From CAYQJL01 sp964612295 (GTDB lineage: Bacteria; Eisenbacteria; RBG-16-71-46; CAIMUX01; WJJG01): a DNA stretch of 64,000 bases. The number at the start of each line of letters is the position of its first letter. Position 1 is the first letter of the stretch. The translations under genes were made by a program, and so were the position numbers. Below are positions 34,166 to 42,482 of the stretch, piece after piece. The notes under the pieces are model-generated. The model did no database searches. It was not told the DNA's origin and was given only the letters and a program-made list of their open reading frames with translations. The DNA lies in the NCBI GenBank assembly GCA_964612295.1, contig CAZTDY010000003.1, positions 62,001 to 126,000 of the forward strand. The letters run 5' to 3'.

Positions 34166-36871
34166 TCAGGCGGCCTCTTCATCCTCGGACGTTTGCGCGC
34201 CGAGATGCCATCCTTCGAGCGCCTCGCGTAGCCGATCCGGTTTGACCGGCTTGGGCAGATAGTCATCCATGCCCGCCTCGATGCACAGGTCCCGGTCGCC
34301 CTGCATGGCATTGGCCGTCATCGCGATGATCGGGATGTCCGGATTGAGCACGCCCGCCTCCAGGCGCCGAATCCGCCTGGTGGCCTCGTAACCGTCCATC
34401 TCCGGCATCTGACAGTCCATCAGCACGAGATCATAGGGGGACTCCCGGAGCGCTTTGATCGCGGCAAACCCATTGGCGACCACATCGGCATGGCATCCCA
34501 TTCTCTTCAAGAGCTCAACCGCCACCCTCTGGTTGACCACGTTGTCCTCCGCAACGAGAACGCGCACGCCGGGCGGCAGGGTTGTTGATTGCGAAGGACG
34601 TTTGGAGAGATCTCCTCCGGGCAACGCGGCCGGCACGGGCACCTCGATCCCCGATTCGCTGCGGGCCGTCACCAACGTGTCGAACAGGATCGATTGTTTG
34701 ACCGGCTTTGTCAGGTAGGCGGCAAAGCCCTGCTCGATTAGCCGACCTGCATCTCCGCGGTTGCTGAGCGAGGTCAGCATCAACAGAATCGTGTCCGCAA
34801 TGGTGGGGTCGGCCTTGATCCGTTTGCCCAGGGTCTCACCGTCCATGCCGGGCATCTGCATATCCAGAATCGCCATGCGGAAGGGGTCTCCGTTTCGAGC
34901 CGCCTTGCGCATGACGCCCAGCGCCTCTCGCCCGTGGGCCGCTTGCTCGTGGGGACATCCCCAGGAGGTCAGCAAGACGGAGAGCCAACGCCGGTTGGTC
35001 GCGTTGTCATCCGCGATCAGGATTCGTTCACCCCTGATTCCGTCGAGAGCTTCTTCGCCGGTCAGCCTCACGGGCACGGTGTCCAGCAGCACCCTGAAGG
35101 CAAAGGTCGAACCTTCACCCTCGACGCTTTCGACACCGATTTCACCACCCATCAATTCCACCAGCTGCCGGGAAATCGCAAGCCCGAGACCGGTTCCTCC
35201 GAAACGCCTGGTCGTCGTTGCGTCCGCCTGGGTGAACGCATCAAAGAGCGCGTCCCGCCGGTCCGGCGGGATCCCGATCCCGGTGTCTCGGACCTCGAAC
35301 CGCAGGGTTGCCTGCGTGCCGCTCTCCTCCTCGAGACCCACCCGCACCGACACTTCACCTGCACTGGTGAACTTGATGGCATTGCCCCCGAGATTCACGA
35401 GAATCTGACGCAATCGGCAGGGATCCCCCCGCACCCACCGCGGAACCTGGGGATCCACCTGGCAGATCAACTCCAGCCCCTGGTCGTGAGCGCGAAGCGC
35501 CAGCAGATCGCTGATCTCCTCCATGGTCGCGTGCAAGTCGAAGTCGATGATTTCGAGATCGATCTTGCGGGCCTCGATCTTGGAGAAGTCGAGGATGTCG
35601 TTGATGACCGCCAGGAGCGAATCCGCGCAGGTCCTGACCGTCTCGGCATACTCGCGCTGGTCTTCCCCGAGCTCGGTGTCCAACAGCAGGTCCGTCATCC
35701 CCACCACCCCGTTCATGGGCGTGCGGATTTCGTGACTCATGTTTGCCAGGAACTCGCCCTTGGCCAGGCTGGCCTCCTCGGCGGCGAGCTGGGCTTCTTT
35801 CAAGTCGGTGATCGACTTCTCCACGGCGGTTGCCATGGTGTCGAAGTCCGACTGGATCGAGGTGATCTCCCGGATATTCGACGGCACGGAATCGTCCCGC
35901 ACCGAGTAGTTCCCCGCCGCCATGGCCCTGGTCGCCTGGGCCAGTCTCTCCAGAGACTGCGAAATCTTCCGCGCCTGGAGCCCGGAGATCAGCAGCGCGA
36001 GAGCGGAGACGATCGCGACTAAGAAGATGGTGGTGGTCGCCATGGTCTGCCGTTCAGCACGCACGGCTGAGACGTCCGTGTAGAGCACGAATCGGAGTTG
36101 ATGGGACCCGAGCGAAATCTCGACGATACGGCTGGCCTGTTGGCGCCCCCCGATCTCCTCCATCGCCGTCAGCGAGGCAGGATCGAGTCCGAAGAGGGAC
36201 GGATGGGAGGCCACATGGCAGACGCCGCCTCCGAGAATGGCGATGTGGTCGCCTGTCTTGTGGAGAACCTCGGCTGCATAGGTGCCGTCTAAGGGCGCCA
36301 CCAGATCGAGGACACCCTGCGGCCCGTGAGGATCCCGCACCACCGCGAGATGGTGCATGGCCACCAGGCCATCCTGGGGCACGAGTTTCGTCGAGGTCTC
36401 ACCAGCATCGACGACGGATCGAATGAACTCGGGGGGCATCGCGCGAGTCGGTCCGCTGTTCACCTGACCCGTCGCGTAGAGCGGGGCGCCATCGGCGCCG
36501 GTCACCACAATCTCGAATCCGGTGTCCGCGATGAGGGGGGTAATCAGAGATCGGCAGAACGCGTCATTGCCGGTCAGTTTGACGAATTGGATTGCCTCGA
36601 GCAGATCGGGGTTCTGAGCGAGGGCTGCGGTGATCGCCTCCGCCGTCAGGTAGCGCTGGGTCAACAGACTCTGGATGGATGAGGCCGCCTCGGCTTGAAG
36701 GGCGTCGATCCGGTTCCTCGTGAAATGATTCGCAAGAAACCAGTGAGTGGTGACCACTCCCACCAGAATGACGACCAGCAGGAGGAGATTCGCCGCAATG
36801 AGGAGCTCACGGAGCGAATGAGTGCGCCGTTTCCTGCCGCGGGATGTTCCTCTGCTCGACATGCCGACCAT
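34166..36871 (-). CDS. Membrane hybrid histidine kinase with two receiver domains
   Basis: 901 residues. Two membrane helices (about 22-45 and 276-297) bracket a periplasmic double-Cache-like sensor. A HAMP domain follows (about 300-350). The phospho-acceptor His is in FLANMSHEIRTPMNG (about 378). The ATPase domain has NLGGNAIKFT, DTGIGIP and GTGLGLAIS. Receiver 1 has Asp in MAILDMQMPGMDG (about 668) and receiver 2 in LVLMDCQMPEMDG (about 817); both keep the Lys (TKPV, PKPV). No Hpt or DNA-binding domain is present, so phosphate must pass to a protein outside this window. The ATG follows the stop of the solute-binding-protein gene by 1 nt, implying coupled translation. Confidence 0.94.
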   Translation of the reverse strand: MVGMSSRGTSRGRKRRTHSLRELLIAANLLLLVVILVGVVTTHWFLANHFTRNRIDALQAEAASSIQSLLTQRYLTAEAITAALAQNPDLLEAIQFVKLTGNDAFCRSLITPLIADTGFEIVVTGADGAPLYATGQVNSGPTRAMPPEFIRSVVDAGETSTKLVPQDGLVAMHHLAVVRDPHGPQGVLDLVAPLDGTYAAEVLHKTGDHIAILGGGVCHVASHPSLFGLDPASLTAMEEIGGRQQASRIVEISLGSHQLRFVLYTDVSAVRAERQTMATTTIFLVAIVSALALLISGLQARKISQSLERLAQATRAMAAGNYSVRDDSVPSNIREITSIQSDFDTMATAVEKSITDLKEAQLAAEEASLAKGEFLANMSHEIRTPMNGVVGMTDLLLDTELGEDQREYAETVRTCADSLLAVINDILDFSKIEARKIDLEIIDFDLHATMEEISDLLALRAHDQGLELICQVDPQVPRWVRGDPCRLRQILVNLGGNAIKFTSAGEVSVRVGLEEESGTQATLRFEVRDTGIGIPPDRRDALFDAFTQADATTTRRFGGTGLGLAISRQLVELMGGEIGVESVEGEGSTFAFRVLLDTVPVRLTGEEALDGIRGERILIADDNATNRRWLSVLLTSWGCPHEQAAHGREALGVMRKAARNGDPFRMAILDMQMPGMDGETLGKRIKADPTIADTILLMLTSLSNRGDAGRLIEQGFAAYLTKPVKQSILFDTLVTARSESGIEVPVPAALPGGDLSKRPSQSTTLPPGVRVLVAEDNVVNQRVAVELLKRMGCHADVVANGFAAIKALRESPYDLVLMDCQMPEMDGYEATRRIRRLEAGVLNPDIPIIAMTANAMQGDRDLCIEAGMDDYLPKPVKPDRLREALEGWHLGAQTSEDEEAA

Positions 36872-36872
36872 A

Positions 36873-37958
36873 CTAGGTGCCTATCACTTCGAGCGACTCC
36901 TCGCGGTAGGCGCTCATCGGCGCGACTGCGCCGGGAACCCGGCCGGCCGCGGCAGCGACGAGTTCGAGCGCGAGGTCCGAACGGAAGACGTCAGCCACGA
37001 GTTGCTTCTCATCGATCTCGGGCGGTAGCAGGCCGTTCGATTTCATCTGCTGGGCGACCAAGAGGCCCGCACTCTGGTAAGGGAACGGGTAGAAGTCGCT
37101 TCGACGCGACTGGAACGCGCTGAGCAGCTGCTCGAGGGGAACTTGCCCGTACTTGGGGTAGGCCGCGTGGGTTTCGGCAATCGCATCCGGCCGCGTCACG
37201 ACCCCATCGAGCTCCAGTCCAGCGGTCATGCAGGCCAACGTGACCTGCTCGACCATCTCCGGTGACTTGTCGAAGGTGTCGACCGGGCAGGCCAACAGGC
37301 AACAGGGATGGTTGTGCCAGAACATCCGCGTGATGAGGAGCGTCTTGGAGAGACCCTTGTGCTGCAGAAGCGTCGGCAGCGGCTCCGGTCCGATCACCGC
37401 ATCCACGGTCCCCTCTTTCAGGGCGCTGCCCATGTCCTTCATCGGCACGATCGTGACTTCCAGGTCCTTGCTCGGATCGAGACCGGACTTCTCCATCAGC
37501 ATGTTCAAGATCACGGAGTGAATCATGTACGGGCTGTGCACGCCGATCTGTTTGCCCTTCAGATCCTGGAGGGTCGCGATGTTCGACTTCGCGGACACCG
37601 CGAGAACCCCACCGTTGATCCCCAACACCTGGGCCGCAGCCACCTTCATCGGCGGGAACTTCGGATTTCCCGCGCCAAGGGCCAACGCCAGAGGCGTCGT
37701 CAGTTGACCGAACTGAAGCTCGCCAAGATGAAGGCCCCGCACGATCTCCGGCATGGAATCGAAGTAGACCAACTCGGCGCGAATGCCGTCTTTGGCAAAC
37801 TGACGCCGCGCGCCGGCATAGGCCACCGGGAGGGCGCAGTGGGAAGGGGCCATGATTCCGATGCGGACAGCGCTGGGCGTGGCCCATCCATCCGGACAAC
37901 CAATGATCGAGCCGCCGGCCGCCAGGGCGGCGCCTTGTAGAAACGTCCTTCTACGCAT
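36873..37958 (-). CDS. NMT1/THI5-type periplasmic solute-binding protein
   Basis: 361 residues. The N-terminus MRRRTFLQGAALAAGG has the RR-x-F-L pattern of a twin-arginine signal, and GCPDG follows. The mature part is a two-lobed NMT1/NrtA-like binding protein (VRIGIMAPSHCALPVAYAGARRQFAKDGI, then LQDLKGKQIGVHSPYMIHSV and GTVDAVIGPEPLPTLL). Such proteins normally deliver nitrate, sulfonates, bicarbonate or thiamine precursors to an ABC importer, but none is nearby. Its stop is 1 nt from the start of the hybrid kinase, so it more likely serves as a ligand-binding co-sensor for that kinase. Ligand unknown. Confidence 0.9.
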   Translation of the reverse strand: MRRRTFLQGAALAAGGSIIGCPDGWATPSAVRIGIMAPSHCALPVAYAGARRQFAKDGIRAELVYFDSMPEIVRGLHLGELQFGQLTTPLALALGAGNPKFPPMKVAAAQVLGINGGVLAVSAKSNIATLQDLKGKQIGVHSPYMIHSVILNMLMEKSGLDPSKDLEVTIVPMKDMGSALKEGTVDAVIGPEPLPTLLQHKGLSKTLLITRMFWHNHPCCLLACPVDTFDKSPEMVEQVTLACMTAGLELDGVVTRPDAIAETHAAYPKYGQVPLEQLLSAFQSRRSDFYPFPYQSAGLLVAQQMKSNGLLPPEIDEKQLVADVFRSDLALELVAAAAGRVPGAVAPMSAYREESLEVIGT

Positions 37959-38306
37959 GATCCGTCAGCCTCTCTCGCAGGAATGGATGAACCGCTCCTG
38001 CGCGCACGCTCGCACACTCCCCCAGGAAGTCCTGCTGCCGGAGTCGGGGTCTGCTCATGATATCGACTCTCCGGCGCGTAAACTCCAGTGCAGCCCGTCA
38101 CCGATCCTTACCCGGCCGAGGATTGGCGCATACCGGCCGCCATCCGTAACTGGTTGTCTTGAACACAATTGCTCCTGGGCAGTGCGGCCCTCCACCACGG
38201 GAGTTTACATACCGAATACCGTGTAGCCGCCCCACAGCGCCGGGGCCCTGGATTCGGGCGCCTCGAGCGCTGTTGACCCGCGCAGTCTCGCGGGCGAGGA
38301 TGCCTC
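37959..38306. other. Divergent spacer of 348 bp with a 9-bp inverted repeat
   Basis: This spacer separates the solute-binding-protein gene from the SLC12-like transporter and must hold both promoters; I cannot pick either with confidence. GTAAACTCC (38078-38086) and its exact complement GGAGTTTAC (38200-38208) form an inverted pair 113 bp apart. TTGT-N7-ACAA lies between at 38154-38168. These could be binding sites for a regulator. No gene or RNA is recognisable. Confidence 0.35.
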
Positions 38307-40505
38307 ATGCCGAAAGAGCAGCCGAAGCTGGGGACCTTCCTGGGTGTATACCTGCCCACGGTGCTGACCATCCTGGGCGTGATCATGTACCTGCGCGTCG
38401 GCTGGCTGGTTGGACACCTGGGCCTGGGGCGGGCACTGGCCGCGATCCTTTGCGCCAACGCCATCACCCTCCTGACGACCCTCTCCTTCTCGTCGGTCGC
38501 CACGAACGCGCGCATCGGTGTCGCCGGCGCCTACTTCATCACGTCCCGCAGCCTGGGTCCGGCAATTGGAGGGGCCATCGGCCTGCCTCTGTTCCTCTCC
38601 CAGACCTTTTCCGTGACGCTCTACGCCTTCGGGCTGGCCGAATCGTTGCGCATCATCTGGCCGGCCGTTCCCGTGCAGACGGCGGCCTTCTTGATCGTGG
38701 GCGCGGTCGCGGTGCTTTCCTATCTCGGTGCGGATCTGGCCCTGCGGATTCAGCTCCCGGTGTTGGGACTGATCGGGGCGTCTCTCATCGCCTTGGTCAT
38801 GGGAGTGATCACCAAGGTCGGCGGGCAACCGATCGAGTTCCCCACCCCATCTGGCGAGATTCCCTTCTGGACCGGCTTCGCGGTCTTCTTCCCGGCCGTG
38901 ACCGGCATCATGGCGGGGCTCGGGCTCTCCGGAGATCTCAAGGACCCCGTGCGCGCAATCCCCCGGGGCGCGATCGCCGCCGTCCTCACCGGAGTGGTCG
39001 TCTACCTGGCCGTCCCGGTCCTGCTCTCGATCAGCGCCTCGCCGAGTCAGCTGCGCGAGGATCCCCTCGTGTGGACAAGGATCGCTCCGCTCGGGGTCTG
39101 GCTGATTCTGCCCGGCCTCTGGGGAGCGATCTTCTCATCCGCCGTCGGTTCCATGCTCGGGGCACCGCGCACCTTCCAGGCCCTCCTGCGCGATCGGCTG
39201 CCGCCGAAAACCCGCGCGGCCAGAGTAAAGACCAGCGGACGCCTCGCCTTGCTGCCCGGCTTCGCGGTCTGTGTGCCGATCGCCTTGGGCGCGGTGCTGC
39301 TCGGCAACCTGAACGCGGTCGCCCCCGTCGTCACGATGTTCTTCCTGACGATCTACGGCACGATCAACTTGGTCGCGGCCGCCGAGACGCTGAGCGGCGA
39401 TCCTTCCTGGAGGCCCCGGCTGCGCGTGCCTTGGCTGGTCAACCTGGCCGGTGCGGCCGGCTGCATGGCGGTGATGCTCTTGATCAACCCTTTGATCGGT
39501 CTCCTGGCGATCGCCGCTGAATTCACCCTCTGGTCGGTTCTGTCGAGGCATGAGCGCATCCAACGCTGGGGGGATGCCCGCCGCGGACTCTACGAAAGCG
39601 TGATCCGCTGGGCCTTGATCCGCCTCTTCCGCCGTCCGCGCTCCCCTCGCAACTGGCGCCCGCACGCGCTGGTCTTTGTCTCGGACCCGGTGCAGCAGCT
39701 GGACCTCGTTCGATTCGGCGATTGGTTCAGCCAGGGCCGGGGCGTGGTGACGGTCTGCCAACTGATGACGGCCGACCTTCTCAGCGAGGAGGTCGGCCTG
39801 GAAACCGCGCGCCTGCGGCTCGGTTCGGTGCTGCAGGAGGAGAAGCTGCTGGTCTTCCCGGAGGTGGTCGTCGTTCGCGACATGGTGCAGGGCATCCTGT
39901 CGGTCACCCAATCGGTAGGGCTGGCCACGATGGACGCCAACCTCGTGCTCCTGGGTTGGCCGAAAGAGCGCGGGCTGATGGTCGAGTTCCTGCGCAGCAT
40001 GCGCCGCTTGGAAAGGATCGGACGTTCGCTGGCGATCGGCCGCATTCGTCCCAAACATCTGCTGCCCAGAATCGGCCTCAAGCGCACCATTCACATCTGG
40101 TGGGGTGGGATGCAGCGCAACGGCGACCTGATGCTGCTTCTCGCCTACCTGCTTACCCGCAATGCGCCCTGGCAGCGGGCCGAGATCGAGGTACTGACCG
40201 TTGCCTCCAACGAAATGATCAAGACGCAGTCCGAAGCCCACCTGGCGAAGCTGATCCCCGAGCTGCGGATTGACGCCACGGTTCGCGTCATCATGAAGCC
40301 GAAGGAGAAAAGCGTTCGCGAGGTCATCCACGAAACCAGCGCCGACGCCGAGCTGGTCATCTTCGGCCTGGCGACCCCTGAGCGAGGAGAAGAAGCCGCC
40401 TACGCCGTGCGGCTCGAGGAGCTGGCCGGGGATCTGCCGGCGGTCTTTTTCGTGAAGAACTCCAGCGTGTTCATCGGGGAGCTGGTGCAGCCGACCAGCG
40501 GCTAG
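38307..40505 (+). CDS. SLC12-like (cation-chloride cotransporter) or APC-superfamily permease
   Basis: 732 residues. About 12 membrane helices occupy the first 415 residues, opening with GTFLGVYLPTVLTILGVIMYLRVGWLVGHLGLG. That is the helix-1 pattern of the Na-K-Cl cotransporter (SLC12) branch of the APC superfamily. The last 300 or so residues are a cytosolic domain (SDPVQQLDLVRFGDWFSQGRGVV ... AELVIFGLATPERGEEA) with the UspA-like fold seen in SLC12 C-termini. Bacterial members may move amino acids or ions; the substrate is not evident. The ATG at 38307 follows GAGGA. The sulfatase-fold membrane enzyme starts 42 bp after the stop. Confidence 0.88.
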   Translation: MPKEQPKLGTFLGVYLPTVLTILGVIMYLRVGWLVGHLGLGRALAAILCANAITLLTTLSFSSVATNARIGVAGAYFITSRSLGPAIGGAIGLPLFLSQTFSVTLYAFGLAESLRIIWPAVPVQTAAFLIVGAVAVLSYLGADLALRIQLPVLGLIGASLIALVMGVITKVGGQPIEFPTPSGEIPFWTGFAVFFPAVTGIMAGLGLSGDLKDPVRAIPRGAIAAVLTGVVVYLAVPVLLSISASPSQLREDPLVWTRIAPLGVWLILPGLWGAIFSSAVGSMLGAPRTFQALLRDRLPPKTRAARVKTSGRLALLPGFAVCVPIALGAVLLGNLNAVAPVVTMFFLTIYGTINLVAAAETLSGDPSWRPRLRVPWLVNLAGAAGCMAVMLLINPLIGLLAIAAEFTLWSVLSRHERIQRWGDARRGLYESVIRWALIRLFRRPRSPRNWRPHALVFVSDPVQQLDLVRFGDWFSQGRGVVTVCQLMTADLLSEEVGLETARLRLGSVLQEEKLLVFPEVVVVRDMVQGILSVTQSVGLATMDANLVLLGWPKERGLMVEFLRSMRRLERIGRSLAIGRIRPKHLLPRIGLKRTIHIWWGGMQRNGDLMLLLAYLLTRNAPWQRAEIEVLTVASNEMIKTQSEAHLAKLIPELRIDATVRVIMKPKEKSVREVIHETSADAELVIFGLATPERGEEAAYAVRLEELAGDLPAVFFVKNSSVFIGELVQPTSG

Positions 40506-40547
40506 GGCCGCCTGGACACCGCCCCCCCCATACAGGATAATCCCCCC

Positions 40548-42482
40548 ATGAAACCAAGCGGACTCCATCCAATCGCGATGGGCGCCCTGCTGGGCGCCCT
40601 CCTGGGCATCATCGAGGTCCTCGGCCATCTGGCCGGCGGGAACTCGTCGATAGGCCGCACCTACTTGGCCGAAGCGGCCCTGCTCTACGCGGCCTGCGGC
40701 GCCGGCTTCGGGATCGTCCTGTGGGTCTTGGCCAGACGCCGGTCGCCCCGCGCTCACCTCGCCACTCTCTGCGGCGGTTTCCTGTTTCTCTTTGTCGGCG
40801 GCTACGTCAACGTCAACGTGTTGCCCGAGATCTTCAGCCCTCGGTCCCTGCTTATCTCGAGCCTGATTCTCCTGGGCTCGATCGGCGTGGGGTTTGCGCT
40901 CTTCGCGATACTCGGCGGGTTCTCGCAGCAGTTTCGGCAGCAGTGCGCCACGTTCTTCACGCGCCCCCGTTTCTGGGGGGCCGTCGTCCTGCCCGCAGTC
41001 CTCTTGCTGGTTCTGCTATCGGTGATTCCCCAGCAGCGAAATGCGGGCTCGGGCGCGACAACCGAGGAAGGCAATGAAACGAACGTGCTCCTCATCGTGG
41101 CCGATGCGCTTCGCCCCGACCACATGTCACTCTACGGCTACCAGCGCCCGACCACCCCACGCCTCGATGAGTGGGCCTCCGACGCGGTCGTCTTCGACGC
41201 GGCCTTCGCTCACGCGCCCTGGACGAAACCGAGCACGGCCACCTTGCTGACCGGCCTCTATCCCGCGACCCACGGCGTCAATCCGATGGCCAGCGCAGTC
41301 GCAGGTGAGATCACACTTCTGCCCGCGCTGATGCTCTCCCACGGCTATCGCACGGCGATCCTCTCGGCCAATCACTTCATCACCCCGACCTTCGGATTCG
41401 GGCGCGGCACGGAGTATTTCTACAGCAGCCTCCCGCCGCGGATGCAGCAACTGATTCTCGGACACATGCTCCATCAGCTCGGGTACCGCCTGCCGCCGGT
41501 CGGCAAACTCGTGACCGCACTGGAGTCCTGGGAGAAACGACTCACCGGGGGCGGCCCGCCCGAGGGCGGCCTGGAGGCTGAGGGCCTCACCACCGCGTTT
41601 GGCGCCTGGCTGGACGAGATCGGCGACCAACGTTTCTTCGCCTACCTTCACTACATGGAACCGCACGCGCCGTACGACCCGCCTGCGCCGTATGACCAGA
41701 CGTTCATGCCCCGGCAGCTGGCCGGGCGGGAAAAGGTGGTGGATTTCCCCTCCTACGGCGGCTTCCTCCCCTTCGATGAAGGTGAGGACGTGAGCCGCGA
41801 CAGCCTGGACATCATGCTCGCGCTCTACGACGGATCCATCCTCTGCGCGGATCACTGGATCGGTGAACTCATCGCCGACCTCAAAGAGCGCGGCCTCTAC
41901 GAGAAGACGCTGATCCTGCTCACGGCCGATCACGGAGAGGAGTTTCAGGATCACGGCGGGTGGGGACACGGCCAATCACTCTTCGATGAGTTGCTCCACG
42001 TGCCGCTGATCGTGAGCGGTCCGGGCACGGAGCCGGCGCGCGGTGAGCGTCGCCCGCACGTTGTGCGCCACATCGATCTGATGCCCACGATCCTCGAGCA
42101 GTGTGCGCTGCCACCTCCGGACGCGGCGCCCGGGCGCAGCTTGCGGCCTGTCATTATGCTCGAAGAACCCGCCGACTCCGCTCGTCTGGTCTATGCTGAA
42201 GTCGACTTCGGCGGGCGCTACGCACGCAGTCTGCGGGAGGGGGACCGGAAGGTGATCCTCGCCTGTTCAGGTGGCGACGAACGAATGCTGGCGTTCGATC
42301 TGGCGAGCGATCGGCACGAGCGGAACAACCTGATCGCCGCAGGCGTGACCTGGCCCGGACGGATGCTCTCCCGCCTCGAGCTGATCCACGACGTGGCGTC
42401 CGAAAACGCCTACTCGAGCTCGAAGATCGTCATCGACGAGTCGACCAAGCAGAAGCTGAAAGCGATCGGCTATCTCAACTAG
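40548..42482 (+). CDS. Membrane-anchored sulfatase-fold hydrolase or transferase
   Basis: 644 residues. About five membrane helices fill the first 165 residues, and the catalytic domain then begins VLLIVADALRPDHMSLYGYQRPTTP. Metal-site motifs follow (LLTADHGEEFQDHGG, GHGQSLFDELLHVPLIV). The nucleophile position reads WTKPSTATLLTG, with Thr where sulfatases have Cys or Ser, so phosphate-ester chemistry is likelier than sulfate hydrolysis. Membrane-anchored relatives with this layout include LtaS- and EptA-like lipid phosphotransferases. The end (LKAIGYLN) is typical of the family. Its TAG shares CTAG with the stop of the convergent CehA-like gene. Substrate unknown. Confidence 0.85.
   Translation: MKPSGLHPIAMGALLGALLGIIEVLGHLAGGNSSIGRTYLAEAALLYAACGAGFGIVLWVLARRRSPRAHLATLCGGFLFLFVGGYVNVNVLPEIFSPRSLLISSLILLGSIGVGFALFAILGGFSQQFRQQCATFFTRPRFWGAVVLPAVLLLVLLSVIPQQRNAGSGATTEEGNETNVLLIVADALRPDHMSLYGYQRPTTPRLDEWASDAVVFDAAFAHAPWTKPSTATLLTGLYPATHGVNPMASAVAGEITLLPALMLSHGYRTAILSANHFITPTFGFGRGTEYFYSSLPPRMQQLILGHMLHQLGYRLPPVGKLVTALESWEKRLTGGGPPEGGLEAEGLTTAFGAWLDEIGDQRFFAYLHYMEPHAPYDPPAPYDQTFMPRQLAGREKVVDFPSYGGFLPFDEGEDVSRDSLDIMLALYDGSILCADHWIGELIADLKERGLYEKTLILLTADHGEEFQDHGGWGHGQSLFDELLHVPLIVSGPGTEPARGERRPHVVRHIDLMPTILEQCALPPPDAAPGRSLRPVIMLEEPADSARLVYAEVDFGGRYARSLREGDRKVILACSGGDERMLAFDLASDRHERNNLIAAGVTWPGRMLSRLELIHDVASENAYSSSKIVIDESTKQKLKAIGYLN

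Noticed and set aside
42267..42478. Unshifted C-terminal extension of the CehA-like protein.
   Set aside because: Sequence is nonsense and antisense to the neighbour; the shifted frame gives a FlgD-like end with a clean stop.
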